DNA of 64,000 nt from Scytonema millei VB511283 (GTDB lineage Bacteria > Cyanobacteriota > Cyanobacteriia > Cyanobacteriales > Chroococcidiopsidaceae). Below are positions 28,104 to 36,343 of the stretch, piece after piece; the first letter of the stretch is position 1; every line of letters starts with the position of its first letter. The DNA lies in NCBI RefSeq assembly GCF_000817735.3, contig NZ_JTJC03000010.1, positions 44,620 through 108,619 of the forward strand. The letters run 5' to 3'. The notes under the pieces are model-generated. The model was given only the letters and a program-made list of their open reading frames with translations. It searched no databases and was not told the DNA's origin. The position numbers were made by a program, and so were the translations under genes.

Positions 28104-28889
28104 TTACGCTCTAGTTTGAGCAATCTGAGGTTGAAGTAAAGAAAATAATTGTTCTTTGCCCTTCTGAAGATATCGAGTTACAGTCATGGGACTAATACCA
28201 ATTCGTTTGGCAGCTTCTTTACGAGAAAACTCTTTTAAGAAAACAAATTCTACAGCTTTACGAGTTTTTTCTTCCAGCTGATTCATTGCACCCTGCAATT
28301 GTTGGCGATCTTCTTCTTGTTGTTGCAAGCTAGTAGAGCGCTGATCGGGTAAAGCATCAGCTAATTTAATTTGGCAATCGAGATGTTGAATAACTGTACT
28401 ATCTAAACTTAAGACAATTCGATTTTGGAAGGCGAGCTTACTATCTAACCATTCTTGAATTGCAACGTTCAATTCTTCTGCAATTTCTATATCTGTAGGA
28501 GTGCGACCGAGAGTTAATGTTAGATCTTTACGAGCCTTCTGTCCTTGATTGTGAAGTTCTTGCCAACGGCGGGGAATTTTGACAACTCCCGTGCGATCGC
28601 GTAAGAAATGTAAAATTTCACCTCGAATATAAGGAATTGCAAAAGAACTAAAAGCATAACCTTGATAAGGGTTGAAGCGCTCAATAGCACGAATTAAACC
28701 AAAGTAACCGATTTGTTCTAAATCTTCATATGGCTCGGTACATTGGCGGCTAAACTGATGCGCCATCTTTCGCACCAAACCAGTATGCATACTCACAAGT
28801 TTATTGCGTAATGCAATCGAAGGATTTTGATAATAAGCAATTAATAGCTCTATCCCATTAGAGCAGGCTCTAGTATGAGTTATCGACAT
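28104..28889 (-). CDS. sigF: RNA polymerase sigma factor, group 3 (SigF-like)
   Basis: 261 residues. Region 2 (LEQIGYFGLIRAIERFNPYQGYAFSSFAIPYIRGEILHFLRD), region 3 and a region 4 helix-turn-helix (FSRKEAAKRIGISPMTVTRYLQKG). Group 3 cyanobacterial sigma of the SigB/SigF type, linked in Synechocystis to pili and stress. ATG 28889 has GAGGA five bases upstream; a TTG at 28901 overlaps the site. Group assignment is good; SigF rather than SigG or SigJ is less sure. Confidence 0.85.
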   Translation of the reverse strand: MSITHTRACSNGIELLIAYYQNPSIALRNKLVSMHTGLVRKMAHQFSRQCTEPYEDLEQIGYFGLIRAIERFNPYQGYAFSSFAIPYIRGEILHFLRDRTGVVKIPRRWQELHNQGQKARKDLTLTLGRTPTDIEIAEELNVAIQEWLDSKLAFQNRIVLSLDSTVIQHLDCQIKLADALPDQRSTSLQQQEEDRQQLQGAMNQLEEKTRKAVEFVFLKEFSRKEAAKRIGISPMTVTRYLQKGKEQLFSLLQPQIAQTRA

Positions 28890-29220
28890 AAAAATCCTCA
28901 ACAGCGATCTAAGCTTCCCGAATGGGAATTAACAGGTGGTGCGAAATCTTTAATCAAAGCTGAAGATTATTGTCGGTGGAGAAGGCTTCTCAAACCATGT
29001 CGTTCTTACTGAATTTATGAGGGGATTAGCAGATTTTGGTAAATTTTCTCCGTAGATCTGCTGAGTGGACTGGCTGAGAACGCCAAATATTTTAAGATTA
29101 GATTTAGATTTGTGCTGCTAGTCTCACCCTGGTTAACTGTTAGAGGTTTAAGCCAAAATAGGCATATGTCACCATATCGTTGCTCTCACACAACCCGTTA
29201 AAAAATTAAGAAAAAATTCC
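28890..29220. other. Divergent intergenic region, 331 bp
   Basis: Upstream region of both sigF (minus) and the BI-1 gene (plus). No STRR, no hairpin over 7 bp and no clear consensus promoter were found by eye. Confidence 0.4.
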
Positions 29221-29949
29221 ATGAGTAGCACTAGCAATTTTCGCGAAGCAATTCGTCAAGCTAAGACTAGCGCCATAGTAGGTCCAAACGTTATTGCTAA
29301 TGCCCTGCCTTATCTAGGTGGCGGGCTGGTACTAACAGCACTGGGAACCTACGGTGGTCTAAGTGTCATCCGCACCAATCCAGGGTTATTCTTCCCTACG
29401 TTTATTGGTGCCGTGATTGTAGAAGTCATTCTGTTCTTCGTGGCGATGAACGTTGCTGAGAAAGGTAATAATCGCGTTGCCCTGCCTCTACTAGCAACAT
29501 ATAGCTTGCTAACTGGCTATACTCTCAGTGGCATCGTCTTTATGGCACTAAGAACCCAAGGCGTAGGTATTGCCGGTGTGGGGTTTGCTGCCCTCGGCTG
29601 CGGTGTCACCTTTATTGCAGCCCGTCAAATCGGTTCTAATTTGTCAGAACAGGACGGCATGGCATTGACGAAAACAGTCAGCCTGGGAGTCATTGCCCTA
29701 GTGGTTGTCTGTTTGGCACAATTTCTGTTTGCTCTGTTTGGCATCTATACGCCGACTTGGTTAGAAATTGCGATTTCAGGCATTGGCGTGTTTCTATTCG
29801 TCGGTGCAGCAGTCGTAGATTTCTACGTTCTGCCTCGTACCTACCGCAACGACCAATATCTCCCTGCGGCGCTGTCGATGTATCTGACATACATCAATCT
29901 GTTTATTTTCATCTTGCGGTTATTAATTGCCTTGAATAGCCGTGACTAG
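29221..29949 (+). CDS. Bax inhibitor-1 / YccA-family membrane protein
   Basis: 242 residues with seven hydrophobic helices. The closing segment YLTYINLFIFILRLLIALNSRD is the BI-1 signature, and the Asp in VGAAVVDFYVLPRT matches the pH-sensing acidic residues of the fold. BI-1 proteins act as cation leak channels or modulate FtsH in bacteria. It is monocistronic, ended by a strong terminator. Confidence 0.9.
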   Translation: MSSTSNFREAIRQAKTSAIVGPNVIANALPYLGGGLVLTALGTYGGLSVIRTNPGLFFPTFIGAVIVEVILFFVAMNVAEKGNNRVALPLLATYSLLTGYTLSGIVFMALRTQGVGIAGVGFAALGCGVTFIAARQIGSNLSEQDGMALTKTVSLGVIALVVVCLAQFLFALFGIYTPTWLEIAISGIGVFLFVGAAVVDFYVLPRTYRNDQYLPAALSMYLTYINLFIFILRLLIALNSRD

Positions 29950-29986
29950 TGGAGACGTTACGTGTAAAGTCTCTACAAACGATCTG

Positions 29987-30017
29987 CCGTGGCTTCAAAA
30001 TAGCCACGGTTTTTTTG
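29987..30017 (+). terminator. Rho-independent terminator after the BI-1 gene
   Basis: CCGTGGCT (29987-29994), loop TCAAAAT, AGCCACGG (30002-30009), then eight T (30010-30017). Confidence 0.94.
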
Positions 30018-30123
30018 GTTGTTGCCCCAAAGGTTTTCAACTCTGGTTAAAATCATCAGTACAAGTAGGGTGCGTTGTTAATGTACCCTGTCATTCAGTG
30101 AGCGATCGCTACTCGAAACCTAT

Positions 30124-31237
30124 ATGGAAGCACTAAAAATCAAACGCGAAGTTGAAAAGTTGTCCGATCGCCTGGGTAAAACCCAGGACTATCTTTGACA
30201 TCCCCGCACTGACGGCAAAAATTCAAGATTTAGAACAAATTGCTGCCCAACCGGAGTTTTGGAACGACCAAACCAAAGCACAGCAAACACTTCAGGAACT
30301 CAACGACCTAAAAACTCATATCCAGCAATACGATCGCTGGCAAGGTAGCCTAGAAGATACCAAAGCTGTGCTAGAGCTACTGGAACTCGAAACGGACGAA
30401 TCTCTACTGCAAGAAGCTGAGACAAACGTTACCAGCCTCAACCGCGAACTCGACCAGTGGGAGTTGCAACAGTTGTTATCCGGTCCCTACGATGACAAAG
30501 GCGCAATTTTGACGATTAACGCTGGGGCGGGCGGAACTGATGCCCAAGACTGGGCGGAAATGTTACTGCGGATGTATACTCGTTGGGCGGAAGATCGTGG
30601 CTATAAAGTCCAACTCGATGAGATTTCGGAAGGAGATGAAGCGGGGATTAAATCCGCTACCTTAGAAATTTCCGGTCGCTATGCTTACGGCTATTTACAA
30701 GGCGAAAAAGGAACTCATCGTTTGGTGCGAATTTCTCCATTTAACGCCAACGGTAAACGACAGACTAGCTTTGCTGGTGTGGAAGTGATGCCCCAAATCG
30801 ATACTTCCGTACAGTTGGAAATTCCCGATAAAGATTTGGAAATTACCACCACTCGTTCTGGTGGTAAGGGAGGACAAAACGTCAACAAAGTAGAAACAGC
30901 CGTGCGCATCCTCCACATTCCTACGGGAATTGCCGTTCGCTGTACGCAAGAGCGATCGCAGTTACAAAATAAAGAGAAAGCCCTGGCGATCCTCAAAGCC
31001 AAGTTATTAATTATTGCCCAAGAACAACGCGCTCAAGAAATCGCTGAAATTCGCGGTGATATGGTAGAAGCAGCCTGGGGAACTCAGATCCGCAACTACG
31101 TTTTCCATCCATATCAGATGGTGAAGGATTTGCGGACAAACGTAGAAACAACAGCAATTACCGACGTAATGAATGGCGAACTCGATACCTTTATTGAGTC
31201 CTACCTTCGCCAGGAGAAGCAACTAGTGGCTAGTTAA
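30124..31237 (+). CDS. prfB: Peptide chain release factor 2, with programmed +1 frameshift
   Basis: The gene starts at ATG 30124 ([24 protein letters not shown]), reaches an in-frame TGA at 30196-30198, and continues in the +1 frame from GAC 30197 ([11 protein letters not shown]). The slip site is CTT-TGA-C with an AGGA Shine-Dalgarno-like element at 30185-30188, as in E. coli prfB. The joined protein is 370 residues. GGQ ([10 protein letters not shown]) for peptidyl hydrolysis and SPF (RISPFNANG) for UGA/UAA recognition are present. RF2 controls its own level through this shift. A gene call from 30152 would miss the first 24 residues. Confidence 0.97.
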
Positions 31238-31390
31238 GAAACAAGCAAGACGAGAGCAGAAAAGAAGAAAGCTGAGGAAACTGGGGCGGAAAAACCAAAA
31301 TGGTTTTGCTGTTTACAGTCCTTAGCTCTTTTTTTGTTTTGCCAACCATTGACCCTGATAGCAATTTACTTTTTGACTACGGCAGCAAAG

Positions 31391-31423
31391 ATCCCCCCAA
31401 CCCCCCTTCAAAAGGGGGGCTAT
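31391..31423. repeat. Short copy of the CCCCCCAACCCCCC palindromic repeat
   Basis: ATCCCCCCAACCCCCCTTCAAAAGGGGGG reproduces the left part of the element found inside rbsK (6116-6187), including the CCCCCC...GGGGGG inner stem. It lies between prfB and the glycosyltransferase. A minus-strand ORF running through it is not considered real. Confidence 0.75.
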
Positions 31424-31619
31424 AGAAAATTGTCTGTAACATAGCTTGAGTGAGATGGCATGAATTGGTTTGCTGAACTTTTCCATATTGCTTTGCTTAA
31501 ATTCAATCTTCATAATTAATACAATAAATAGCTAATCAGCAAAAAAACGTTTTATTATATGCTGCTAATGTTGTTTGCTGCGCGTCGAGAAACAAAAAAA
31601 TTATCTTAGGACAAAAACA

Positions 31620-32549
31620 GTGCTAATTCAAAGTTTATCCGATCTACCTGTTGAAACTGAAAGAGCAGTTATTATTAATTTCAATACAAAACTAGTTACA
31701 ACCTTAGCTTTACTATCTGTTATTCGTCATGCAAAAATGCCCGTACTGTTGATCGACTGTGAATCAACAGATGGTAGTTTGACACATTTTTCAGCTTTGA
31801 TGAAGCGGTATGATTTTGATATTTTATCTGCTCCCTTACGCCCTCACGGTCAAACTTTAGACTGGCTTTTTAATAATATTGCCGCAGAAAAAGTTTTATT
31901 AGTTGACTCGGATCTGGAAATTCAAGATTCTGCTATAATTAGCTTTTTCAGAGAGTATATTGACGAACCACAGGTTTTTGGTTGTGGCTTTACCAACGGA
32001 CCAAGTTGGCTTGAAGAACCAGCATTTCAGGGAACCGCTTTAGAGAATGCTCTCTATCACGAGCGTCCTTGGATACCGTTAACTCTGCTCAAGGTAGCTT
32101 CTATTCGAGAAGCACTTAGACAAGGAAAGTCATTTGTGGACTTTTACCTAGACAATGAATACTCGTTGCTGTCACCTTTGAACAAGCTTCGATCGCGCTT
32201 CAAGCTACTCCACAGCATACTCAAGCAGGGACCAAGTGAGTTGCGGCGCTCTTGCCATGCTTTGAAACCCGCTGCGATATTTTACGATACCGGAGCCAGA
32301 ATATTTGAATACCTGCGGTACGAAAGGCTGATGTTTTTTGTAGGACTACCAGAACCAGTGCATCACCGTTTTGCCACTCACTTTTTCGGGGTTACCCGAA
32401 ATACGCTTAAACCATCAGATACTCATGGAGGCGGCGGGTTAGCTAAAATTTCCGATCGGGTTCGCTGTCGTTTATTGGAAGTTTATGGTGAGGAGGTTCG
32501 CACTGAGGAAGCGATCGATCGCCAGAAGATACTTGTCGGACGCAAGTAA
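31620..32549 (+). CDS. Glycosyltransferase-like protein (GT-A fold)
   Basis: 309 residues from GTG 31620, which has AGG at 31608-31610; a TTG at 31575 would add 15. The region AVIINFNTKLVTTLALLSVIRHAKMPVLLIDCESTDGSL looks like the GT2 nucleotide-binding half, and LLVDSDLEI supplies a DxD-type metal site. A His-rich end (PEPVHHRFATHFFGV) could be part of the active site. Probable transfer of a sugar to a surface polymer; substrate unknown. It is not linked to other glycan genes. Confidence 0.72.
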   Translation: MLIQSLSDLPVETERAVIINFNTKLVTTLALLSVIRHAKMPVLLIDCESTDGSLTHFSALMKRYDFDILSAPLRPHGQTLDWLFNNIAAEKVLLVDSDLEIQDSAIISFFREYIDEPQVFGCGFTNGPSWLEEPAFQGTALENALYHERPWIPLTLLKVASIREALRQGKSFVDFYLDNEYSLLSPLNKLRSRFKLLHSILKQGPSELRRSCHALKPAAIFYDTGARIFEYLRYERLMFFVGLPEPVHHRFATHFFGVTRNTLKPSDTHGGGGLAKISDRVRCRLLEVYGEEVRTEEAIDRQKILVGRK

Positions 32550-32781
32550 CAATATTAGTTACAACATCAATAACAACATTGCTTATTTAATCTCGAAGGC
32601 GATCGAACGCGCTGTAGTTAAAGTAAAATCAGCGCTCTATAGAAATTTGGCAAAGATTGGGAACGAGCGCAAAGCGATTTGCGCTTGTTTCTCAGCTATT
32701 AACCCTGGTACGGACTACATGATTGGTGCAACAAACTGTTACATTTGAGAAAGAACCTAGCAAAATCTTAGGGTCAATCTC

Positions 32782-33009
32782 ATGGAGAATTCACCTGACA
32801 CGCCGAAAACCGCCGAGGTGCAACCAACAGAAGCGACGACCATGCCACCTCATGGGGAGAATGAAGTCACCAACGAGCCTCAACCGAGTTATGTAAAACT
32901 CGCTATGCGCAACATGGTGAAAAAAAGGGGGACTTCTCTAAAACATTTTGCCCTCACAACGATAGGGCTATTGTCTTTACTGGTGGGTTTAGCTTATATA
33001 ACTAGATAA
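32782..33009 (+). CDS. DUF3285 small membrane protein
   Basis: 75 residues: acidic, disordered N-terminus, then PSYVKLAMRNMVKKRGTSLKHFALTTIGLLSLLVGLAYITR with one helix. This is a conserved cyanobacterial family commonly found just before ybeY. Its TAA stop overlaps the ATG of ybeY by one base, so the two are translationally coupled. Function unknown. Confidence 0.88.
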   Translation: MENSPDTPKTAEVQPTEATTMPPHGENEVTNEPQPSYVKLAMRNMVKKRGTSLKHFALTTIGLLSLLVGLAYITR

Positions 33010-33542
33010 TGACAACCAGGAATACAGAAAATTCCGGCGTACAAGTCGAAGTCTGCGTGCAGGACTGTTTTACTGAAGCTTCTGGAATGGAACCAGCAGT
33101 TGATGCCCAAACTTGGCAAAAATGGTTTGAGTGCTGGTTAGAGAGTTTATCTTCTCAGCTTCCCCCGGCTGACAGTTACGAACTAAGTTTACGTCTAACG
33201 GATGATGCGGAAATTCAAGCACTTAACTCGCAGTATCGGCAGCAAGATAAGCCTACAGATGTTTTAGCCTTTGCTGCACTGGAAACGGACGTACCGCAGT
33301 TAGAGGAGTTGCGATCGCTTTTACCTCTATACTTAGGCGATATTGCGATCTCAATTGATACCGCTAGCAAGCAGGCACTACAACAAACACATTCGCTATC
33401 GACAGAGCTGGCTTGGTTAGCAGCTCACGGTCTTTTACATCTTTTAGGCTGGGATCATCCAGATGAGGAAAGCTTATCAGAGATGCTGAAACAGCAAACT
33501 TTGCTACTAAGGATAGTTGGTCTTGATGTCAATCTTGTCTAA
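33009..33542 (+). CDS. ybeY: Endoribonuclease YbeY (16S rRNA maturation)
   Basis: 177 residues. The zinc motif HGLLHLLGWDH (H-x3-H-x5-H) is intact, preceded by the family's RQQDKPTDVLAF and LGDIAIS blocks. YbeY trims the 16S 3' end and takes part in ribosome quality control. The N-terminus is about 20 residues longer than in E. coli. The gene is second in a DUF3285-ybeY-dgkA-trpG series that is common in cyanobacteria. Confidence 0.96.
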   Translation: MTTRNTENSGVQVEVCVQDCFTEASGMEPAVDAQTWQKWFECWLESLSSQLPPADSYELSLRLTDDAEIQALNSQYRQQDKPTDVLAFAALETDVPQLEELRSLLPLYLGDIAISIDTASKQALQQTHSLSTELAWLAAHGLLHLLGWDHPDEESLSEMLKQQTLLLRIVGLDVNLV

Positions 33543-33726
33543 ACTGTGCAAGATTGTCATTGCAAAGATCGTCACAGGGCGATCGCGACAATTTGTTACT
33601 AATTTAATTTCCCTAGATGAGATATGTCTAAATTAGACTGTTCGTGAAAATCGACAACTTAAGCAAGTAATAGGCTGTAACTCGGCTAATTATAAAAAAC
33701 TAAAGATTATCTGCTGTTTGCCATCT

Positions 33727-34182
33727 ATGACCCAAAAAGTTTCGACCTCAACGCCTAGTAGAACAGAAAAAGTGGTTCCCATTCAGCGAGACTTCTCTTG
33801 GCAAGTCGCCTCCAACTTATTAGTGAGCTTCAAATATGCTTGGAGTGGCATTGCTTATGCGTTTAAAACTCAACGCAACTTCCGCATCCATATTTGTATA
33901 GGGACTTTTGCTGTCTTTCTGGGCTTAATGCTACGTTTGCCTTTGGTCGAAATAGCTGTGATTACGCTGACTAGCGGCTTAGTGCTAGTCATGGAATTAC
34001 TAAACACCGCGATCGAGTCTGTTGTAGACTTGACGGTAAAGCAGACATATCACGAACTCGCTAAAATTGCTAAAGACTGCGCCGCCGGAGCAGTATTAAT
34101 CTCGGCTATAGCTGCCGTTCTAGTTGCCGCCGCTCTTTTGTTACCACCCCTTGTGAGACTAATTGTTTCATATTTAAATTGA
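33727..34182 (+). CDS. dgkA: Diacylglycerol kinase, prokaryotic type
   Basis: 151 residues with three membrane helices. The signature ELLNTAIESVVD and an upstream FKYAWSGIAYAFKTQRNFRIH region fit DgkA or undecaprenol kinase. It phosphorylates diacylglycerol or undecaprenol at the inner membrane. ATG 33727 is chosen over TTG 33718. The N-terminal 35 residues are an extra soluble stretch. It lies 185 bp after ybeY, so it may have its own promoter. Confidence 0.94.
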   Translation: MTQKVSTSTPSRTEKVVPIQRDFSWQVASNLLVSFKYAWSGIAYAFKTQRNFRIHICIGTFAVFLGLMLRLPLVEIAVITLTSGLVLVMELLNTAIESVVDLTVKQTYHELAKIAKDCAAGAVLISAIAAVLVAAALLLPPLVRLIVSYLN

Positions 34183-34223
34183 CAATAGGAATAAGGACAA
34201 GGGAGACAAGGAGGACAAGGGGA

Positions 34224-34266
34224 GGACACTTGCGTGCGGGGGTTCCCCCCGTTGAGCAAAGTGTCC
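34224..34266. repeat. 43-bp palindrome (copy 3) nested in an ACAAGGGGAG repeat
   Basis: The 43-bp core differs from copies 1 and 2 by only a few bases in its middle. Here it sits inside AGGACAAGGGGA...GTGGACAAGGGAG, a different repeat. That shows that the core is the unit that moves. Confidence 0.88.
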
Positions 34267-34388
34267 GTGGACAAGGGAGATTGACAGAAAACTCACTTCT
34301 TGACCCTCACTCCTCCCCACACACCACTCACTACTCACTACACCCTGCACCCTACACCCAGATCGATCGCACCACGCACCACTCAAAA

Positions 34389-34985
34389 ATGATTATAGTT
34401 ATTGATAATTACGACAGTTTTACTTATAACCTAGTGCAGTACTTGGGTGAATTGGGGGCAGAGTTCCCAGTTGCAGCAGAGGTTCGGGTTTATCGGAACG
34501 ACCAAATTACAATCGAGCAGATCCGCGAGTTGCAGCCAGATGGGGTTGTGATTTCTCCAGGTCCAGGTCGCCCAGAAGATGCAGGAATTTCTCTGGAGGC
34601 GATCGCGCACTTAGGCAAGAATACACCCATATTGGGCGTATGTTTGGGGCATCAAAGCATCGGACAAGTCTTCGGTGGTAAAGTAGTCTCTGCACCTGAA
34701 TTGATGCATGGTAAAACTTCATCAGTTTCCCATACGGGAGTAGGCGTATTTAAAGATTTAGAAAATCCGTTGACCGCAACCCGCTATCATAGTTTAGCGA
34801 TCGAACGGCAGACCTGCCCAGACGTGTTAGAAATTACCGCCTGGGTTGAGGACGGGACAATTATGGGAGTGCGACATCGGCAATATCCTCACATTGAAGG
34901 AGTCCAGTTTCACCCAGAAAGCGTCCTCACAACTTCAGGAAAGCAATTACTGCGCAACTTCCTGAAACAACTGCCGTCCCACTAG
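34389..34985 (+). CDS. trpG: Anthranilate synthase glutamine amidotransferase subunit
   Basis: 198 residues of class I glutamine amidotransferase. Nucleophile Cys85 in GVCLGHQS, and the His/Glu of the triad in VQFHPES. It delivers ammonia to TrpE for anthranilate and probably also to PabB for folate. ATG 34389 (MIIVIDNYDSFTYN) is the family start. The same frame is open back to 34179 only because the repeats upstream contain no stop; that extension is not real. It follows dgkA, as in other cyanobacteria. Confidence 0.95.
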   Translation: MIIVIDNYDSFTYNLVQYLGELGAEFPVAAEVRVYRNDQITIEQIRELQPDGVVISPGPGRPEDAGISLEAIAHLGKNTPILGVCLGHQSIGQVFGGKVVSAPELMHGKTSSVSHTGVGVFKDLENPLTATRYHSLAIERQTCPDVLEITAWVEDGTIMGVRHRQYPHIEGVQFHPESVLTTSGKQLLRNFLKQLPSH

Positions 34986-35004
34986 TGGAGTGAACGGAGA
35001 AGCA

Positions 35005-35781
35005 ATGAAACGACGACAGTTGATTGGCTATGCTGGAGCAGGACTACTTTCTACCTTAGCAGTGACGCTTGCAGCAAAATCTCAGCCTGCTGTAGCTCAA
35101 ACAGGCAGTGGATTAACGGTACGATGGTTGGGTCATACTTGTTTTCTATTTACTGGTGGCGGGGCGCGAATTCTGATCAATCCTTTTCGGCAGCTAGGCT
35201 GTACGGCGGGATACAGACCACCGAAAGTAGACACAGATTTGGTTTTAATTAGCAGTCAATTATTGGATGAAGGGGCAGTAGAAGAAGTTCCTGGCAATCC
35301 CCAGCTGATCTTTGAACCTGGAGTCTACCAATTTAAAGGAACGCAGATCCAAGGAATTGCGATCGACCACGATCGCGAAAAGGGGAGAAGATTTGGTACT
35401 AACGTGGCATGGCTGTGGACGCAAGGTGGAATTAGGGTTTTGCACTTAGGGGCAGCTGCTGCACCAATCACAATCGAACAAAAAATCCTCATCGGTCGTC
35501 CCGACGTGTTACTGGTGCCAGTGGGGGGCGGTGCTAAAGCTTATAATCCTCAAGAGGCACAAGCAGCTGTCAAAACTATCAACCCCAGGTTAGTCATTCC
35601 GACTCACTATCGTACCCAAGCCGCCGATCCTGCTGCCTGCGACATCGTGCCGCTAGATGAATTTTTGTCATTGATGGAAGGAACTCCCATCCGTCGCAGT
35701 CAAAGCGATAGCTTAACGATTAAACCTGCCGATTTACCCAAGGACGAAACTGCAATTCAGGTATTGAGTTATAAGTTTTAA
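35005..35781 (+). CDS. Exported metallo-beta-lactamase-fold protein with degenerate metal site
   Basis: 258 residues. ATG 35005 with GGAG five bases upstream. The N-terminus MKRRQLIGYAGAGLL...AVAQ is a twin-arginine-like signal peptide. The fold is UlaG-like MBL (RWLGHTCFLFTGGGARILINPF at the start, PTHY near the end), but the usual HxHxDH loop reads SSQLLDEG and the HLGD position reads HLGAA. At least three metal ligands are therefore missing. It may bind a ligand rather than hydrolyse it. It starts 20 bp after trpG and probably shares the transcript. Confidence 0.8.
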   Translation: MKRRQLIGYAGAGLLSTLAVTLAAKSQPAVAQTGSGLTVRWLGHTCFLFTGGGARILINPFRQLGCTAGYRPPKVDTDLVLISSQLLDEGAVEEVPGNPQLIFEPGVYQFKGTQIQGIAIDHDREKGRRFGTNVAWLWTQGGIRVLHLGAAAAPITIEQKILIGRPDVLLVPVGGGAKAYNPQEAQAAVKTINPRLVIPTHYRTQAADPAACDIVPLDEFLSLMEGTPIRRSQSDSLTIKPADLPKDETAIQVLSYKF

Positions 35782-35873
35782 CTGGTAGTTGGTAGTTGGT
35801 TATTTGTAAGTTCTTTCCTACTCCCTACTCCCTAATAACTGCTAACTTGGAAAGATGTAGTTTCCTGACAGCG

Positions 35874-36338
35874 ATGATGCAGTTGAACTCTAACAGCATT
35901 TATCCCTGCCCAGCCTGTCGTTTGGGCAAGGTTCAAGCTATGCCTTTAATGGAAGCGATGGCTTGCGACTGCTGCCAGCAGATTTTTGAAACTGATGTAG
36001 AAAGACAGCAGTTAAAAATGCTCTCCTGTCAACCACCGCTAGTCTGGCGTTGGAATGGCAGAAGGTGGATAGAAGCTTATTATGACGGCGTAGAATTTGG
36101 CTGGGGTTATACTTTAGCCGCGATCGCTCTCGTAGCACTACCAACGGCTATAGTTGGGCTGACTGTCTACATCTTTCCGCCACTCCCAGATACTCCTTTA
36201 TATTGGCTCCCGTATGCTTGGATTTGGCTCACGTTTTTGTCACACTTATTAACAATTTGTTGGTTAGCGATCGAATTTTATCAATTTCAGCTCGGCATAT
36301 TTTTGAAAACTTTGTTGCAGCGCTTAGTATTCCGTTAA
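35874..36338 (+). CDS. Zinc-ribbon and two-helix membrane protein
   Basis: 154 residues. An N-terminal zinc ribbon (CPACRLGKVQ ... CDCCQQIF; two CxxC knuckles), a linker with a Trp-rich patch (LVWRWNGRRWIEAYY), and two hydrophobic helices (TLAAIALVALPTAIVGLTVYIF, YAWIWLTFLSHLLTICWLAI). ATG 35874 places the ribbon near the N-terminus; upstream codons to 35796 are STRR-derived. No named family recognised. It is convergent with the URC4 gene, only five bases apart. Confidence 0.72.
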   Translation: MMQLNSNSIYPCPACRLGKVQAMPLMEAMACDCCQQIFETDVERQQLKMLSCQPPLVWRWNGRRWIEAYYDGVEFGWGYTLAAIALVALPTAIVGLTVYIFPPLPDTPLYWLPYAWIWLTFLSHLLTICWLAIEFYQFQLGIFLKTLLQRLVFR

Positions 36339-36343
36339 AACAC

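Noticed and set aside
24364..28901. Defence island around the NACHT fragment
   Set aside because: Only one immune-type remnant is present. The pentapeptide, TPR and sigma genes have no known defence role, and no effector, nuclease or integrase lies nearby.
31322..31513. Minus-strand ORF of 63 codons after prfB
   Set aside because: It runs through the CCCCCCAACCCCCC palindrome and has no ribosome site or family match. It is open by chance.
32485..32748. 87-codon ORF after the glycosyltransferase
   Set aside because: Overlaps the confirmed 3' end of that gene out of frame; the rest is AT-rich and without motifs.
34179..34388. 70-codon N-terminal extension of trpG
   Set aside because: Composed of the 43-bp palindrome and STRR. 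The family start MIIVIDNYDS is at 34389.
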